A DNA stretch of 64,000 nucleotides from Geomonas limicola (GCF_014193675.1 NZ_BLXZ01000007.1:124001-188000), one strand, 5' to 3'; positions 35,712 to 44,829 are shown, numbered from the stretch's first letter. Numbers and translations: made by a program. The notes: a model not told the origin generated them from the letters alone.

Positions 35712-36716
35712 TCAGAGTTTGCCGAGATAGATGAGGACCAGAAACAGGGCGTAAAAGACGCCGCCGGCCAGGAGGGTGACCGGGGTGAGCGAGCGCTTGA
35801 TGCGCAACTGCGCGTAGGCAAGGCCGATGGAGGCGAAGGTCAGCAGTACCGTGACGAACGCGGCATGGTTCAGCTGCCAGGGGGTCATCATGATGCCTAT
35901 CGCGGTGATAACCGAGCTTTGGAAGACCATGGCGCCGGTTATGTTGCCGATGGCCAGGGTGTCCTTTCCCTTGTTGATCCAGATGACGCTGTTGAACTTC
36001 TCGGGAAGTTCGGTGGCGATGGGGGCAATGATCATGGAGAGGATGAACGGGGAGATACCCATTTCGTTCGAAAGGAGTTGGACCTTCTCGACGAAAATGT
36101 AGGATCCCCAGACGATGAGGAACAGCGAACTGAGGACCTGGGAGAGGATCAGGGCGAAGTGCGGGTCGTGAGACTTGGGTGCGAAGTAACAGGGGTCGAG
36201 ATCTTCCTCTTCCACCACGTGGTTCTGGGTTCCCTTGATGGTCTTCAGGGCGTAGGCGCCGTAGCACATGAAGAGCGTCATGGCGATGAATACCTTCAGG
36301 ATCGGATGGGTGAGGAAGGTACAGAGGATCGCCAGGGAGTACAGCGAGAGAAAGTACTCCATGTCGCGGCGCATGACCACGGGGTCGACGCGCATGGTCG
36401 GGTAGTCGTCGCGCTTTTTCCGGTTGAAGATGACGGCAAGGCCGCTGATGAACAGCGCCAGGGTCCCCAGCATGAAGGGTGCGCCGATGATGGCTCCGAC
36501 GCCGATAGCGTGACCGGCCTCCTTGGTGCCGAACATGATGGCGATGATCGGGACCAGGGTCTCGGGCAAGGCGGTGCCGATGGCGGCAAAGATGCTCCCC
36601 ACGGCGCCGTCGGAGAGGTTAAGTTTCTTGCCGAACCACTCAAGGCCGTTGGTAAAGACGGTGGCGCCGAAAAGGATGATGGCGAGCGCCAGAAATAGCA
36701 TCAGGATGTTGCCCAT
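35712..36716 (-). CDS. sodium/calcium exchanger-family antiporter
   Basis: A 334-residue CaCA-superfamily membrane transporter. About ten hydrophobic helices are arranged as two halves. The two alpha-repeat signatures are visible: FAAIGTALPETLVPIIAIMFG in the first half and IAPIATELPEKFNSVIWINKG in the second, each with the acidic residue that binds cations. It likely exports Ca2+ in exchange for Na+ or H+. It begins MGNILMLFLALAIIL with GGAGT upstream. It follows cysM on the same strand by 73 nt, so cotranscription is possible. Confidence 0.9.
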   Translation of the reverse strand: MGNILMLFLALAIILFGATVFTNGLEWFGKKLNLSDGAVGSIFAAIGTALPETLVPIIAIMFGTKEAGHAIGVGAIIGAPFMLGTLALFISGLAVIFNRKKRDDYPTMRVDPVVMRRDMEYFLSLYSLAILCTFLTHPILKVFIAMTLFMCYGAYALKTIKGTQNHVVEEEDLDPCYFAPKSHDPHFALILSQVLSSLFLIVWGSYIFVEKVQLLSNEMGISPFILSMIIAPIATELPEKFNSVIWINKGKDTLAIGNITGAMVFQSSVITAIGIMMTPWQLNHAAFVTVLLTFASIGLAYAQLRIKRSLTPVTLLAGGVFYALFLVLIYLGKL

Positions 36717-36767
36717 GAAAACTCCTCGAAGGTAGCTGCGGATTTAAGCGGTGTGGCGCGGTTGGGG

Positions 36768-36785
36768 GAGGGGAGGCCTCCCCCG
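36768..36785 (-). terminator. GC-rich palindrome after cysM
   Basis: GGGGAGGCCTCCCC (36770-36783) directly after the cysM stop on the minus strand. No T-tract and almost no loop, so termination is doubtful and read-through into the antiporter gene is likely. Confidence 0.3.
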
Positions 36786-36789
36786 GTCT

Positions 36790-37707
36790 TTAGGGGGGAC
36801 ATTCGGCGCACATGGATTTGAAGAGGTTGGTACTCAGGTAGCGGTCGCCACGGTCCGGAACGATGACCACCACGGTACCCGAAGAGAGCTCACGGGCCAG
36901 GCGCAGCGCCCCGGAAACCGCGGCTCCGCCGGACATGCCGCAGAAGATCCCCTGCCTGCTGGCCAAAAGCCGCGCGGTTTCGAAGGCGTCGTCGTCCTGC
37001 ACCACCAGCTTGTGGTGGTAGGCGCCCGGATCGTAGATGGCCGGAACGATGGCTTCTTGCATGTTCTTGAGCCCCTGGATCTTGTGCCCCAGCACCGGCT
37101 CGACCGCCACCACCTGCACCTCGGGTTTCTTTTCCCGGAAGAAGCGGGAAAGCCCCATGACGGTGCCGCTGGTGCCGATCCCCGCCACCACGTGGGTCAC
37201 CTCTCCGCCGGTCTGTTGCCAGATCTCCGGGCCGGTGGTTAAGTAGTGAGACAGGATGTTGTTCGGGTTGGAGTACTGGTTGGGCATGTAGTAGCGGTCC
37301 GGGTCCTCGGCGAGGATCTTGTGGGCCAACCGGATGGCACCGTCGGTCGCCTCGCACCCGGGCGAGAGGACGATCTCGGCTCCGTAGGCCTCCAGCACGC
37401 TGCGGCGCTCGACGCTGACACAGGCCGGCATAACCAACTTGATCCGGTAGCCGCGGGCCGCGGCGATCATCGCGAGGGCGATGCCGGTGTTGCCCGAGGT
37501 AGGCTCCAGTATCACCTTGTCAGGGGTCAGTTCTCCGCTTGCTTCGGCAGCAAGGATCATCTGGCGGGCCGGGCGGTCCTTTACGGAGCCTCCGGGGTTG
37601 TTACCTTCCAGCTTGGCCAGGATCCTGACGGCCGGGAGGCTGGAGAGGGAGCCGATCTCCACCAGCGGCGTAGAGCCGATGGCCTGCAACAGACTTTCAC
37701 CTTTCAT
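36790..37707 (-). CDS. cysM: cysteine synthase, CysM type
   Basis: A 305-residue PLP enzyme making cysteine from O-acetylserine (or O-phosphoserine) and sulfide or thiosulfate. PLP Lys43 is in GGSVKDRPARQMI; the asparagine loop is EPTSGNTGIALAMIAA; the phosphate cradle is GIGTSGTVMGLSRF. The QYSNPNNILSHYLTTGPEIW segment and C-terminal VPDRGDRYLSTNLF fit the CysM side of the family. The promoter at 37741-37769 overlaps a perfect palindrome, a candidate regulator site. A GAAAGGT site precedes the ATG. Confidence 0.93.
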   Translation of the reverse strand: MKGESLLQAIGSTPLVEIGSLSSLPAVRILAKLEGNNPGGSVKDRPARQMILAAEASGELTPDKVILEPTSGNTGIALAMIAAARGYRIKLVMPACVSVERRSVLEAYGAEIVLSPGCEATDGAIRLAHKILAEDPDRYYMPNQYSNPNNILSHYLTTGPEIWQQTGGEVTHVVAGIGTSGTVMGLSRFFREKKPEVQVVAVEPVLGHKIQGLKNMQEAIVPAIYDPGAYHHKLVVQDDDAFETARLLASRQGIFCGMSGGAAVSGALRLARELSSGTVVVIVPDRGDRYLSTNLFKSMCAECPP

Positions 37708-37726
37708 GTGCGCCTCGTCATGTGGA

Positions 37727-37744
37727 ATATGGAGCTATCCATAT
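37727..37744. promoter_or_regulatory. palindromic candidate operator of cysM
   Basis: ATATGGA-GCTA-TCCATAT: 7-bp perfect arms with a 4-nt centre. It covers part of the -10 box and the predicted transcription start of cysM, where a bound repressor would block initiation. Confidence 0.5.
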
Positions 37745-37769
37745 AATCCTTCCGCGGGGAGAAGGTCAA
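37741..37769 (-). promoter_or_regulatory. promoter of cysM
   Basis: Minus strand TTGACC (37769-37764), 17-nt spacer, TTATAT (37746-37741). Confidence 0.6.
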
Positions 37770-37807
37770 GGACGTTGACGCAGTGCAACCGTTTTTTTGC
37801 GAAGTGA

Positions 37808-37850
37808 AAAGAGGGCGGGGCGGCAGGTTATGCCACGCCCGACCTCTTCG
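37808..37850 (-). terminator. imperfect hairpin after the Arg/Gly-rich secreted protein gene
   Basis: On the minus strand AGAGGTCGGGCGTGGCA pairs imperfectly with TGCCGCCCCGCCCTCT, followed by TTTCAC. A plausible terminator with bulges. Confidence 0.5.
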
Positions 37851-37871
37851 GGTTTACCTTAACTTCAGCGG

Positions 37872-38435
37872 TCAGCGGCCGCGCTCATCCCCGCGCTCCG
37901 GACCATGGCCGCGCTGCTCGCCACCGCCCCTGTGTTCGCCACCGCCCCTATGTTCGCCGCCGCCCCTATACTCGCCGCCGCGCTCCGGGCGCCCTTCATG
38001 CCGCTCGGGTCCGCGACGATCTTCAATGCGCCCACGGTCGGGCCGGAAGTATCTGCCCCGGTACCCTTCCCGGTCCCGCGAGTACACGCGGTATTCGCGG
38101 TCACGGTATTCGTGGATCCGGTTGACCTTGTAGCGGCGCAACTCGTAGGGGAGCTCGCGGTGCCGCACCCTTATCCAGTCGCCACCGTAGCGCGAGGTGC
38201 GGTACCAGCCGCCGCCGCGGTAGATGTAGTAAATGCCACCGAGGTAGTACATGTCGTAGGGAACCCCCACCGCAACGCCGAAACCGAGTTCAGGCGGATA
38301 GAGGAATTCGGGTGGTTGTTCGATCACCACGGGCGGGCCGCCCACGTTGATACTGAACGAAAAGTTGCTGGACGCCTGGACCAGGGTCGCTGTCATAACG
38401 AGAATAGTTAGCGTTACTGTCAGAATTCTTCTCAT
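37872..38435 (-). CDS. secreted protein with Tyr-rich core and Arg/Gly/His repeat tail
   Basis: A 187-residue exported protein. A signal peptide covers about 1-22 (TVTLTILVMTATLVQA, cleavage near QAS). Residues 45-105 are aromatic and Gly/Tyr-rich (YYLGGIYYIYRGGGWYRTSRYGGDW), like the wxxGxW-type repeats of envelope proteins. The C-terminal 70 residues are almost only Arg, Gly, Glu and Tyr, ending in three tandem GGGEHR units encoded by an 18-bp repeat (about 37910-37975) and RG-rich sequence. Charge suggests binding to nucleic acid, polysaccharide or metals; no function is known. Confidence 0.75.
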   Translation of the reverse strand: MRRILTVTLTILVMTATLVQASSNFSFSINVGGPPVVIEQPPEFLYPPELGFGVAVGVPYDMYYLGGIYYIYRGGGWYRTSRYGGDWIRVRHRELPYELRRYKVNRIHEYRDREYRVYSRDREGYRGRYFRPDRGRIEDRRGPERHEGRPERGGEYRGGGEHRGGGEHRGGGEQRGHGPERGDERGR

Positions 38436-38750
38436 AGTGCCTCCTTGTCAACCGGTCGCACTGTATCAGGCAACCGTGGGACCCGTTGCGCTTCTGGTAT
38501 TTTACCTCATAGCATACGCAATGCCAAACAAACGGAGTCGATAACTAGCTAATCTACCGTCATGGTTGCACAGATTGCCGACCTGGTTCAGGATCGGCTG
38601 CCTTAAATGCGTCCTTGTTACCCTATCTGGGGTGATCCGCGTGGCGGATGAAAAACGGGTGGAGAGAGCCTTTGGGGGTGATGCCTAGACCTGTAGGGAG
38701 GGGGGCGATTGCGCCTCGAGAAGAGACGGTGGAAGAGGAACGCGGAACTC

Positions 38751-38909
38751 TCAGTACCTGCGGTCGTGCCACTCTCCGTGGCGTCCGTGCTCGTAGTAGT
38801 GGCGGTGGCCGTAGTATCCGTCGTCATCGTAGTACCCGGGCCAGATGATACAGCCAGAGATCTGGGCCAGGAGTGCCAGTAACAGGGCGAGCGTGGTGAT
38901 ACGTTTCAT
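38751..38909 (-). CDS. very small lipoprotein, Tyr/His/Asp-rich
   Basis: A 52-residue lipoprotein. The start at 38909 has GGAGG 6 nt upstream; a longer open frame upstream has no ribosome site. The signal MKRITTLALLLALLAQISGC ends in lipobox QISGC with Cys20. The mature part is only 32 residues, rich in Tyr, His, Asp, Gly and Arg (YYDDDGYYGHRHYYEHGR), a composition able to bind metal. It lies between another Tyr/Gly-rich exported protein and a DUF3943 protein, all on the minus strand. Confidence 0.7.
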   Translation of the reverse strand: MKRITTLALLLALLAQISGCIIWPGYYDDDGYYGHRHYYEHGRHGEWHDRRY

Positions 38910-39076
38910 GGTGAGCCTCCATCCTGGCAGCGCGAGGAGGCCGGGCAGTTCTTGAAAGTTCGTTCGTCCGGAGCAGGCGCTACCTGCTCTATTTTCGCAG
39001 AAAACTGCCCCGATGCGCAACTCAGTGCAGGGAGCCATCCTGCTTCCCTGCCAGCTGGCACGCTGCCGGCGCGTGG

Positions 39077-40729
39077 TTACCGGCTCCCCAGGTCCCGCCA
39101 CTCGACCGCTCCCAGGTGGGAATCACCGAGGAAGGTGTAGACCAGGCTTATCGTTCCATCGGCTTGCTTGCTGCGTGGCAGGGATCCATAGTGCGCATAG
39201 CGCAGCGACTCCACGAATTGCAGCCCGATACCGTGACGGCGAAACACCCGTACCGTGAAGCCGGTGTTGATCCGGGCGATCTGCTCGTACCCCTCGGCAT
39301 CGTCGGAACCGGTACCGCTTACGTAGTAACCGCGTCCGATCAATTCCAGTGCGGCCCTGTTGGCAAAGAGCATGCGCAAGGCCAGCAGGACCTGGGGTGT
39401 CGCGCCGTAATGGTAGTCGCGCATGCCGAGATCCACCGGGGTCTTGCCGGCCGCTCCGAACCCGAAGCCACCAAGGACCGTACCCTGCAAGGCGATGGCC
39501 GGTGCCATCCAGTACTGCCCGGTGGTTCCCAGGGAGAGTGCCGTGGTGGAGACCCGGAAATTGGTGGGCGACAGGTAGTCGTAGCCGCCGTAGATCCCCC
39601 AGATGCCGCGATAGTTCTCGCCGACGTGGTAGTCCCGGCCGACCAGCAGGCCGCGCAGGAGTACGTAGCTGATCGGGTTCTGTGCCTCGGAGAGGCCACC
39701 TATCTGGAAATCGAAGTAATCGAAGGGGCGGCGGTAGGTATACCCGGGCTTGCCGGGCAGGCCGTAGGACATCTGGAAATCCAGTACCGCCGCCTGCCGC
39801 CCATTTCCGCTGACGCTCGCCCCCAGGCGGGTCCGCCAGAAGAGCGCAGGGTCGTGGCTGGGAAAGATCGGCTTGAACCATTCCCCGAAGGCCCAGCGGT
39901 TGAACCCGGTCGGCGGAGAGAGCAGGGCCGCGCCGGCCTCGTGCCAGGCATCCGGGCGCGGCGCGTCTTCCTGCAGTACCAATTGGGACATGCGGAAAAG
40001 TGCTTCCCCCAAAAGACTGCCGGAGTTGCCGGTGGTGATCAGGTCGTTTATCGAGGGGCGGCTGGTCTCTCCGGCCATCTCCCAGGTGAAGCTTCCCAGG
40101 TTGCTGTAGATAAGGGACTCCCAGAAGTTGAGGCCCGCGGACCGGGCTATGCCGTACATGGTGGCCCCCTGGTAGGGGTGCCCAATCTGGTTGACGTTGA
40201 ACGGGTCGCGGTCGAAGGTCCAGTTCTGCTTTCTCAGGTGCTGCCAGATGGTGGAGGGGTTGCTGTCGTAGGTACTGCTTCCTTCCTGGGTTTTGGTGTG
40301 CAGGAAACTGCGGTCGTAGAGGTTGAGGAGCACCAGAAAACTCGGGAGTTCGATACCCGGAATCAGGTAACTTCTTCCGGCGCCGCTGTCCCAATCGAGA
40401 ACCGTGGAGCCGCCGGTTGTCCCTTGTGCCGGTGCCGGGGACGCCGCGCCTACGGCTGTGTCTTGCTCGGCAGCAATTCGGCGCCAGCTGAACGCCGGCG
40501 GGGAAGGGGGGAGGGGAGTGCTTTGCAAGGACGCCCTCCCCGGCTGGTCGGCCGACTCCGTTTTGCGTGGGGACACTGCCGGTTCTGCGCCGCGGTGCAC
40601 AGGGGATGCCCCCCGGGCCGCCTCCGCGTCGAGACCTGGTGGGGCGCCGGCCTGGGAGGCCGGCGCGACTAACAGGCCGGTTACCAGTAAAAAAAGCAGC
40701 GCTGAAACTAACCGCGTCATCGGGGGCAT
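39077..40729 (-). CDS. DUF3943-family outer-membrane-type protein
   Basis: A 550-residue exported protein. The signal peptide is about 1-28 (LVSALLFLLVTGLLVAPASQA). A Pro/Ala-rich linker of about 80 residues follows. The DUF3943 region is clear: DRDPFNVNQIGHPYQGATMYGIARSAGLNFWES, GSFTWEMAGE, PSINDLITTG. The C-terminal 300 residues are beta-strand-like with many Tyr/Gly pairs (YGGYDYLSP, GFGFGAAG), suggesting a barrel. Function of the family is unknown. Start 40729 has GGAGA 5 nt upstream. It diverges from the acyltransferase gene at 41072. Confidence 0.8.
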   Translation of the reverse strand: MPPMTRLVSALLFLLVTGLLVAPASQAGAPPGLDAEAARGASPVHRGAEPAVSPRKTESADQPGRASLQSTPLPPSPPAFSWRRIAAEQDTAVGAASPAPAQGTTGGSTVLDWDSGAGRSYLIPGIELPSFLVLLNLYDRSFLHTKTQEGSSTYDSNPSTIWQHLRKQNWTFDRDPFNVNQIGHPYQGATMYGIARSAGLNFWESLIYSNLGSFTWEMAGETSRPSINDLITTGNSGSLLGEALFRMSQLVLQEDAPRPDAWHEAGAALLSPPTGFNRWAFGEWFKPIFPSHDPALFWRTRLGASVSGNGRQAAVLDFQMSYGLPGKPGYTYRRPFDYFDFQIGGLSEAQNPISYVLLRGLLVGRDYHVGENYRGIWGIYGGYDYLSPTNFRVSTTALSLGTTGQYWMAPAIALQGTVLGGFGFGAAGKTPVDLGMRDYHYGATPQVLLALRMLFANRAALELIGRGYYVSGTGSDDAEGYEQIARINTGFTVRVFRRHGIGLQFVESLRYAHYGSLPRSKQADGTISLVYTFLGDSHLGAVEWRDLGSR

Positions 40730-41071
40730 AGCGTCTCCATAAGCTGGTCCGACTCCTCTGGTGCACCCCTGACCCAGAAGAGCGAAGGGGAGATGGGTGA
40801 GTCCGCACAGCCGAGAGCCTCGTTCGTTACTGAAACAGCGGGAAAACCTCAGGGACTGGCACAGTGATGTGGGGGACAGAGTCGTAAATGATATTAGTCC
40901 ATGCAAATGTAACGGCATGAGCTTATCATAAAATCTGATATTTTCAGTTTTGCTGCTATCCTTGCTGCGAACCGGACCGAGGGTGACTCAGACCGGATCC
41001 GGGTGCCTTTGAGAGAGTTCCCGGCATGCATCGGGTAGGTTGGCGGCTGGGTGGCACAAGGAGTGACAGGT
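40730..41071. other. divergent intergenic region
   Basis: About 340 nt between the DUF3943 gene (minus) and the lipid-salvage-like pair (plus). It contains an AT-rich core (40885-40960) that should hold the promoters, but I could not fix convincing -35/-10 pairs. No RNA gene was seen. Confidence 0.4.
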
Positions 41072-43546
41072 ATGCAGACCCTGATAGATCTTTTCCGTAC
41101 CTTTCCTGGGCTCGGCAACAAAACGGCCTTTATCAACCGCACCGGCATCCGCAGGTTTGTCACCAGCTATCGAGACTGCTACGATCTTGCCCTGAGGATG
41201 GCCAGCCTGCTCGAACAGCAAGGGGTGCAACCCGGTGATCGGGTGGTGCTCTGGGGGCCCAACTCTTCCTGGTGGGGGGTGGCCTACTGGGGGATCCTGG
41301 TGCGGGGTGCCATCGCGGTGCCGGTCGACTTCATGTCGGACCTGGCACGCGCCGACAGCATCCGGCGTCTGACCGATGCGAAGCTCGTGCTGCAGAGCAG
41401 GTTCAAGGTCGAACGGATCGCCGCCGGCACCACCCTGCTTTTGGAACACCTGCCGTTTCTGCTCCCCGAGTTGCCCCCCAGTTCCCTTATCAACGAACCC
41501 AAACCCGACGACATAGCGCAGCTCATCTATACCTCGGGGACCACCGGGAACCCCAAGGGGGTGATCCTCACCCACCGGAACCTGGCGGCCAACATCGTGC
41601 AGATCAACAGCCAGGTGCCCATCATCACGCCGGAGTTCTCGTTTCTTTCCCTTTTGCCGCTGTCCCACATGTTCGAACAGATGGGTGGATTCTTCACCCC
41701 GCTCTACCGCGGTGCCACGGTGATCTACCTGGGCGCGCTCAAGCCGTCAGCGATCCTGGAGGCGCTGGCCGAGGAAGACGTCTACGTCATCATGTCGGTC
41801 CCCAGGCTCATGCAGCTGTTAAAAACGAGCATCGAGCGGGAACTTGCCGAGAAGCACCTGGCAGGTGTTTTCGCCAAGCTGTCCCGGTTCGCAGAAGGGA
41901 CCTCGATGCAGGCCCGCAAGCTGCTCTTTTACCCGGTGCAGCGCAAATTCGGGCGCAACTTCACGGTCTTCGTCTCGGGCGGCGCGCCGCTATCCCCGGA
42001 GCTCTTCGCCTTCTGGTTCAACATGGGGTTTACCGTCCTGGAGGGGTACGGGCTGACCGAGACCGCTCCGGTGCTCTGCGTCAACACCATGCAGCGCCAG
42101 GTGCCCGGATCGGTCGGCCCACCCTTGCCGGGGGTGGAGCTGAAAATCGAGGACAAGGAAGTGCTGGCTCGCGGCGCTAACGTGTTCCCCGGCTACTACC
42201 AAAACGAGGAGGCGACCCGTGCCGCCTTCAGCGCCGACGGCTGGTTCAAGACCGGTGACCTGGGTGAGATCGGCCCGGACGGCTGGCTGACCATCAAGGG
42301 GCGCGAGAAGGAACTGATCGTCACCGGGGCAGGGGTGAACGTTTACCCTGACGAGGTTGAGGCGGTGCTCAACAAGGTGGCGGGAGTGAAGGAAGCCTGC
42401 GTGATCGGCCTGGACCGGGGCGGTGGGGAGGAGGTGCATGCCGTGCTCCTCCTGGACCATTCGGGTACCACTCCGGACGCCATCATCGCCCAGGCCAACA
42501 AAGGTCTCGACGGGATGCACCAGATAACCGGCTACACCGTCTGGAAAGAGCCGGAATTCCCCAAGACCACCACGCTGAAGATCAAGAAGTTCGCAGTGAA
42601 AGAGGCGATCAAGCAGGGGGCCGAAGAGGGGGCAGCCACCGGGTCGCGGGACAGCCTGGTCAATCTCCTGGCCAAGGTAACCGGAACGCCGGTGGCGCAG
42701 ATCCGCGAGGACTCGCTGGTGGTCGCCGACCTGGGGCTTACCTCCATCGCCCGCCTGGAGCTGGTGAACTTTCTGGAACAGGAGTACCGGCTCGATATTG
42801 ACGACTCGCAGATCGGTCCCCAGTCCCGGGTCTCCGACGTGCGCCGGATCATCGAAAAACGCGAGAAGCTCTCCCGGAAAAACCACTACCGGTTCTGGAC
42901 CAACGCGCCCTGGGCCCGGGGGATGCGCCGCTTCTGGGACCGCGTTTTCCACTATCCCCTGTACCGCAGCTTCGCCCGACTCGAGGTGCAGGGACGCGAG
43001 AACCTGTCCCAGATCAAGGGTCCGGTCTTCTTCATTGCGAACCACCTCGGGTACTTCGACCAACCATCGGTAATGTTTGCGCTTCCGCCCGAGCTTCGCT
43101 ATAGTACCGCGACCGCTGCCTGGGCAGAGTTCTTTTTCGGCGACTACCACGGCCTGAACCGACTCTGGAGGCGTTTCACCTTCGAGTACGGTACCCTGTT
43201 CTTCAACCTCTTTCCGCTACCCCAGCAGCAGGGGTTCAGCGCCGCCTTCAGGTTCATGGGGAGGCTCGCCGATGCGGGGATCAACATCCTGATCTTCCCG
43301 GAAGGCGCCCACACCCGGACCGGCACGATGCAACCCTTTCAGCTGGGGCTCGGCATCATGGTGAAGGAGCTGGGGCTCCCGGTGGTGCCGATCAAGATCA
43401 GGGGGAGCGACGAGGTGCTGCCGCCCGAAGCGAGTTTCCCCCGCAGCGGTACCATCTCGGTCCGCTTCGGCGCACCGCTTACCTTCCGCTTCGAAGAACC
43501 GGCCGAGATCGTGGAGATAGCGCGCCGGGCGGTGGAAGAGTTGTAA
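41072..43546 (+). CDS. AMP-binding acyl-ACP synthetase / acyl carrier / PlsC acyltransferase fusion
   Basis: An 824-residue multidomain enzyme. Residues 1-500 are an adenylating acyl-CoA/ACP synthetase (IYTSGTTGNPKGV, EGYGLTETAP, WFKTGDLGEI, GREKELIVTGAG). Residues about 515-595 are an acyl carrier domain with the phosphopantetheine Ser in DLGLTSIARLELV. Residues about 620-820 are a PlsC-type acyltransferase with HX4D (NHLGYFD) and FPEGAHTRTG. This resembles E. coli Aas, which reacylates lysophospholipids, but has domains in another order and its own carrier domain. AAGGAG lies 9 nt before ATG 41072; a GTG at 41051 would place that site inside the gene. Confidence 0.9.
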   Translation: MQTLIDLFRTFPGLGNKTAFINRTGIRRFVTSYRDCYDLALRMASLLEQQGVQPGDRVVLWGPNSSWWGVAYWGILVRGAIAVPVDFMSDLARADSIRRLTDAKLVLQSRFKVERIAAGTTLLLEHLPFLLPELPPSSLINEPKPDDIAQLIYTSGTTGNPKGVILTHRNLAANIVQINSQVPIITPEFSFLSLLPLSHMFEQMGGFFTPLYRGATVIYLGALKPSAILEALAEEDVYVIMSVPRLMQLLKTSIERELAEKHLAGVFAKLSRFAEGTSMQARKLLFYPVQRKFGRNFTVFVSGGAPLSPELFAFWFNMGFTVLEGYGLTETAPVLCVNTMQRQVPGSVGPPLPGVELKIEDKEVLARGANVFPGYYQNEEATRAAFSADGWFKTGDLGEIGPDGWLTIKGREKELIVTGAGVNVYPDEVEAVLNKVAGVKEACVIGLDRGGGEEVHAVLLLDHSGTTPDAIIAQANKGLDGMHQITGYTVWKEPEFPKTTTLKIKKFAVKEAIKQGAEEGAATGSRDSLVNLLAKVTGTPVAQIREDSLVVADLGLTSIARLELVNFLEQEYRLDIDDSQIGPQSRVSDVRRIIEKREKLSRKNHYRFWTNAPWARGMRRFWDRVFHYPLYRSFARLEVQGRENLSQIKGPVFFIANHLGYFDQPSVMFALPPELRYSTATAAWAEFFFGDYHGLNRLWRRFTFEYGTLFFNLFPLPQQQGFSAAFRFMGRLADAGINILIFPEGAHTRTGTMQPFQLGLGIMVKELGLPVVPIKIRGSDEVLPPEASFPRSGTISVRFGAPLTFRFEEPAEIVEIARRAVEEL

Positions 43547-43569
43547 GGACATCGGAAGACGGAGGACGC

Positions 43570-44829
43570 ATGCCAGCAGAAACCATCTCGCAAAACTACC
43601 GCCGCTACGTGCTGGGACTGCTTTTGGCCGTGAACCTCTTGAACTACATCGACCGGCAGGTACTCTTCGCCGTTTTTCCGCTGCTCAAGGCCGATCTGAA
43701 CCTCTCCGACACGGCTCTTGGTTTCCTGGGGAGCGCCTTCATGCTGAGCTACATGATGCTCGCGCCGCTTTTCGGCTGGCTGGGGGATCACTGGAGCCGG
43801 GTGAAACTTGCCGCCAGCGGCCTGGTGGTCTGGAGCCTGGCCACCGCCCTGGCCGGTCTCGCCCCCGGGTACCGGACGCTCCTGGCCGCGCGTGCCACGG
43901 TCGGGGTAGGGGAGGCGAGTTTCGGTACCGTCTCGCCGGGTCTCATCGCCGATTACTTCCCCAAGGAGCGGCGCGGCGAGATCCTCTCCTGGTTCTACGT
44001 GGCGATTCCGGTCGGCAGCGCGCTCGGCTACCTTTTAGGCGGGATCCTGGGTGAAAAGTTCGGCTGGCATGCCGCTTTTCTCATGGTTGGCCTGCCGGGG
44101 CTCGCCCTGGCGCTCCCCATCGCGCTCTTGCGCACCCCGCCACGCACTCCTGCCGCCTCGGCGCACGGCGCACCCGATTCCGGGACGGACCTCCCCGCCG
44201 AGGGTTCGGGGAGTTACCTCGACCTGTTCCGGAACCGCTCCTTTGTCTTTAATACCCTGGCCATGGCTGCGATGACCTTCGCCATCGGCGGCCTCGCCCA
44301 GTGGATCCCCTCGTTTCTAAACCGCACCCACGGTCTCAACGTGGCCAAGGGGAACACCCTGTTCGGCGGTATCACGGTGCTGGCCGGCATCCTCGGCACC
44401 CTCGCGGGGGGGTGGCTGGGAGATCGCTGGCAGAAAAAGAGCCCGGCCGGATACCTGCACGTTTCCGGCTGGGGCTTTTTGATCGGCACCCCCTTTGCCG
44501 CCTGGGCCATCCTGGCGCCCGACCTGAAATCCTGCCTGGGCGCCATCTTCGTAGCGGAATTCTTCCTCTTTCTCAACACCGGCCCGCTCAACACGGTGAT
44601 CATCAACGTGACCCCACCTACCATGCGGGCCATGGCCTTCGCGGTGAACATCTTCTTCATCCATGCCCTGGGAGACGCCTTCTCCCCCTCCATCCTCGGG
44701 TGGCTTTCCGACCTCTGGAACCTGCGCAGTGCCCTCTTGATCACTCCGCTTGCCATGGCATTGTCAGGGGTGCTCTGCTTTGCCTGTGGCCGGTTCGTGG
44801 TAAAGGACATGGCTCGTGTCGAAAGCTAG
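43570..44829 (+). CDS. MFS transporter, spinster-like
   Basis: A 419-residue, twelve-helix major facilitator. The start MPAETISQNYRRYVLGLLLAVNLLNYIDRQVLFAVFP and the motif A region GWLGDHWSRVKLAASG, followed by ATVGVGEASFGTVSPGLIADYFPKERRG, match the spinster-like group. Eukaryotic Spns1 exports lysophospholipids. It starts 23 nt after an Aas-like fusion gene, as lplT (an MFS lysophospholipid flippase) precedes aas in E. coli. That context suggests lysophospholipid import for reacylation; other substrates remain possible. Confidence 0.85.
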   Translation: MPAETISQNYRRYVLGLLLAVNLLNYIDRQVLFAVFPLLKADLNLSDTALGFLGSAFMLSYMMLAPLFGWLGDHWSRVKLAASGLVVWSLATALAGLAPGYRTLLAARATVGVGEASFGTVSPGLIADYFPKERRGEILSWFYVAIPVGSALGYLLGGILGEKFGWHAAFLMVGLPGLALALPIALLRTPPRTPAASAHGAPDSGTDLPAEGSGSYLDLFRNRSFVFNTLAMAAMTFAIGGLAQWIPSFLNRTHGLNVAKGNTLFGGITVLAGILGTLAGGWLGDRWQKKSPAGYLHVSGWGFLIGTPFAAWAILAPDLKSCLGAIFVAEFFLFLNTGPLNTVIINVTPPTMRAMAFAVNIFFIHALGDAFSPSILGWLSDLWNLRSALLITPLAMALSGVLCFACGRFVVKDMARVES

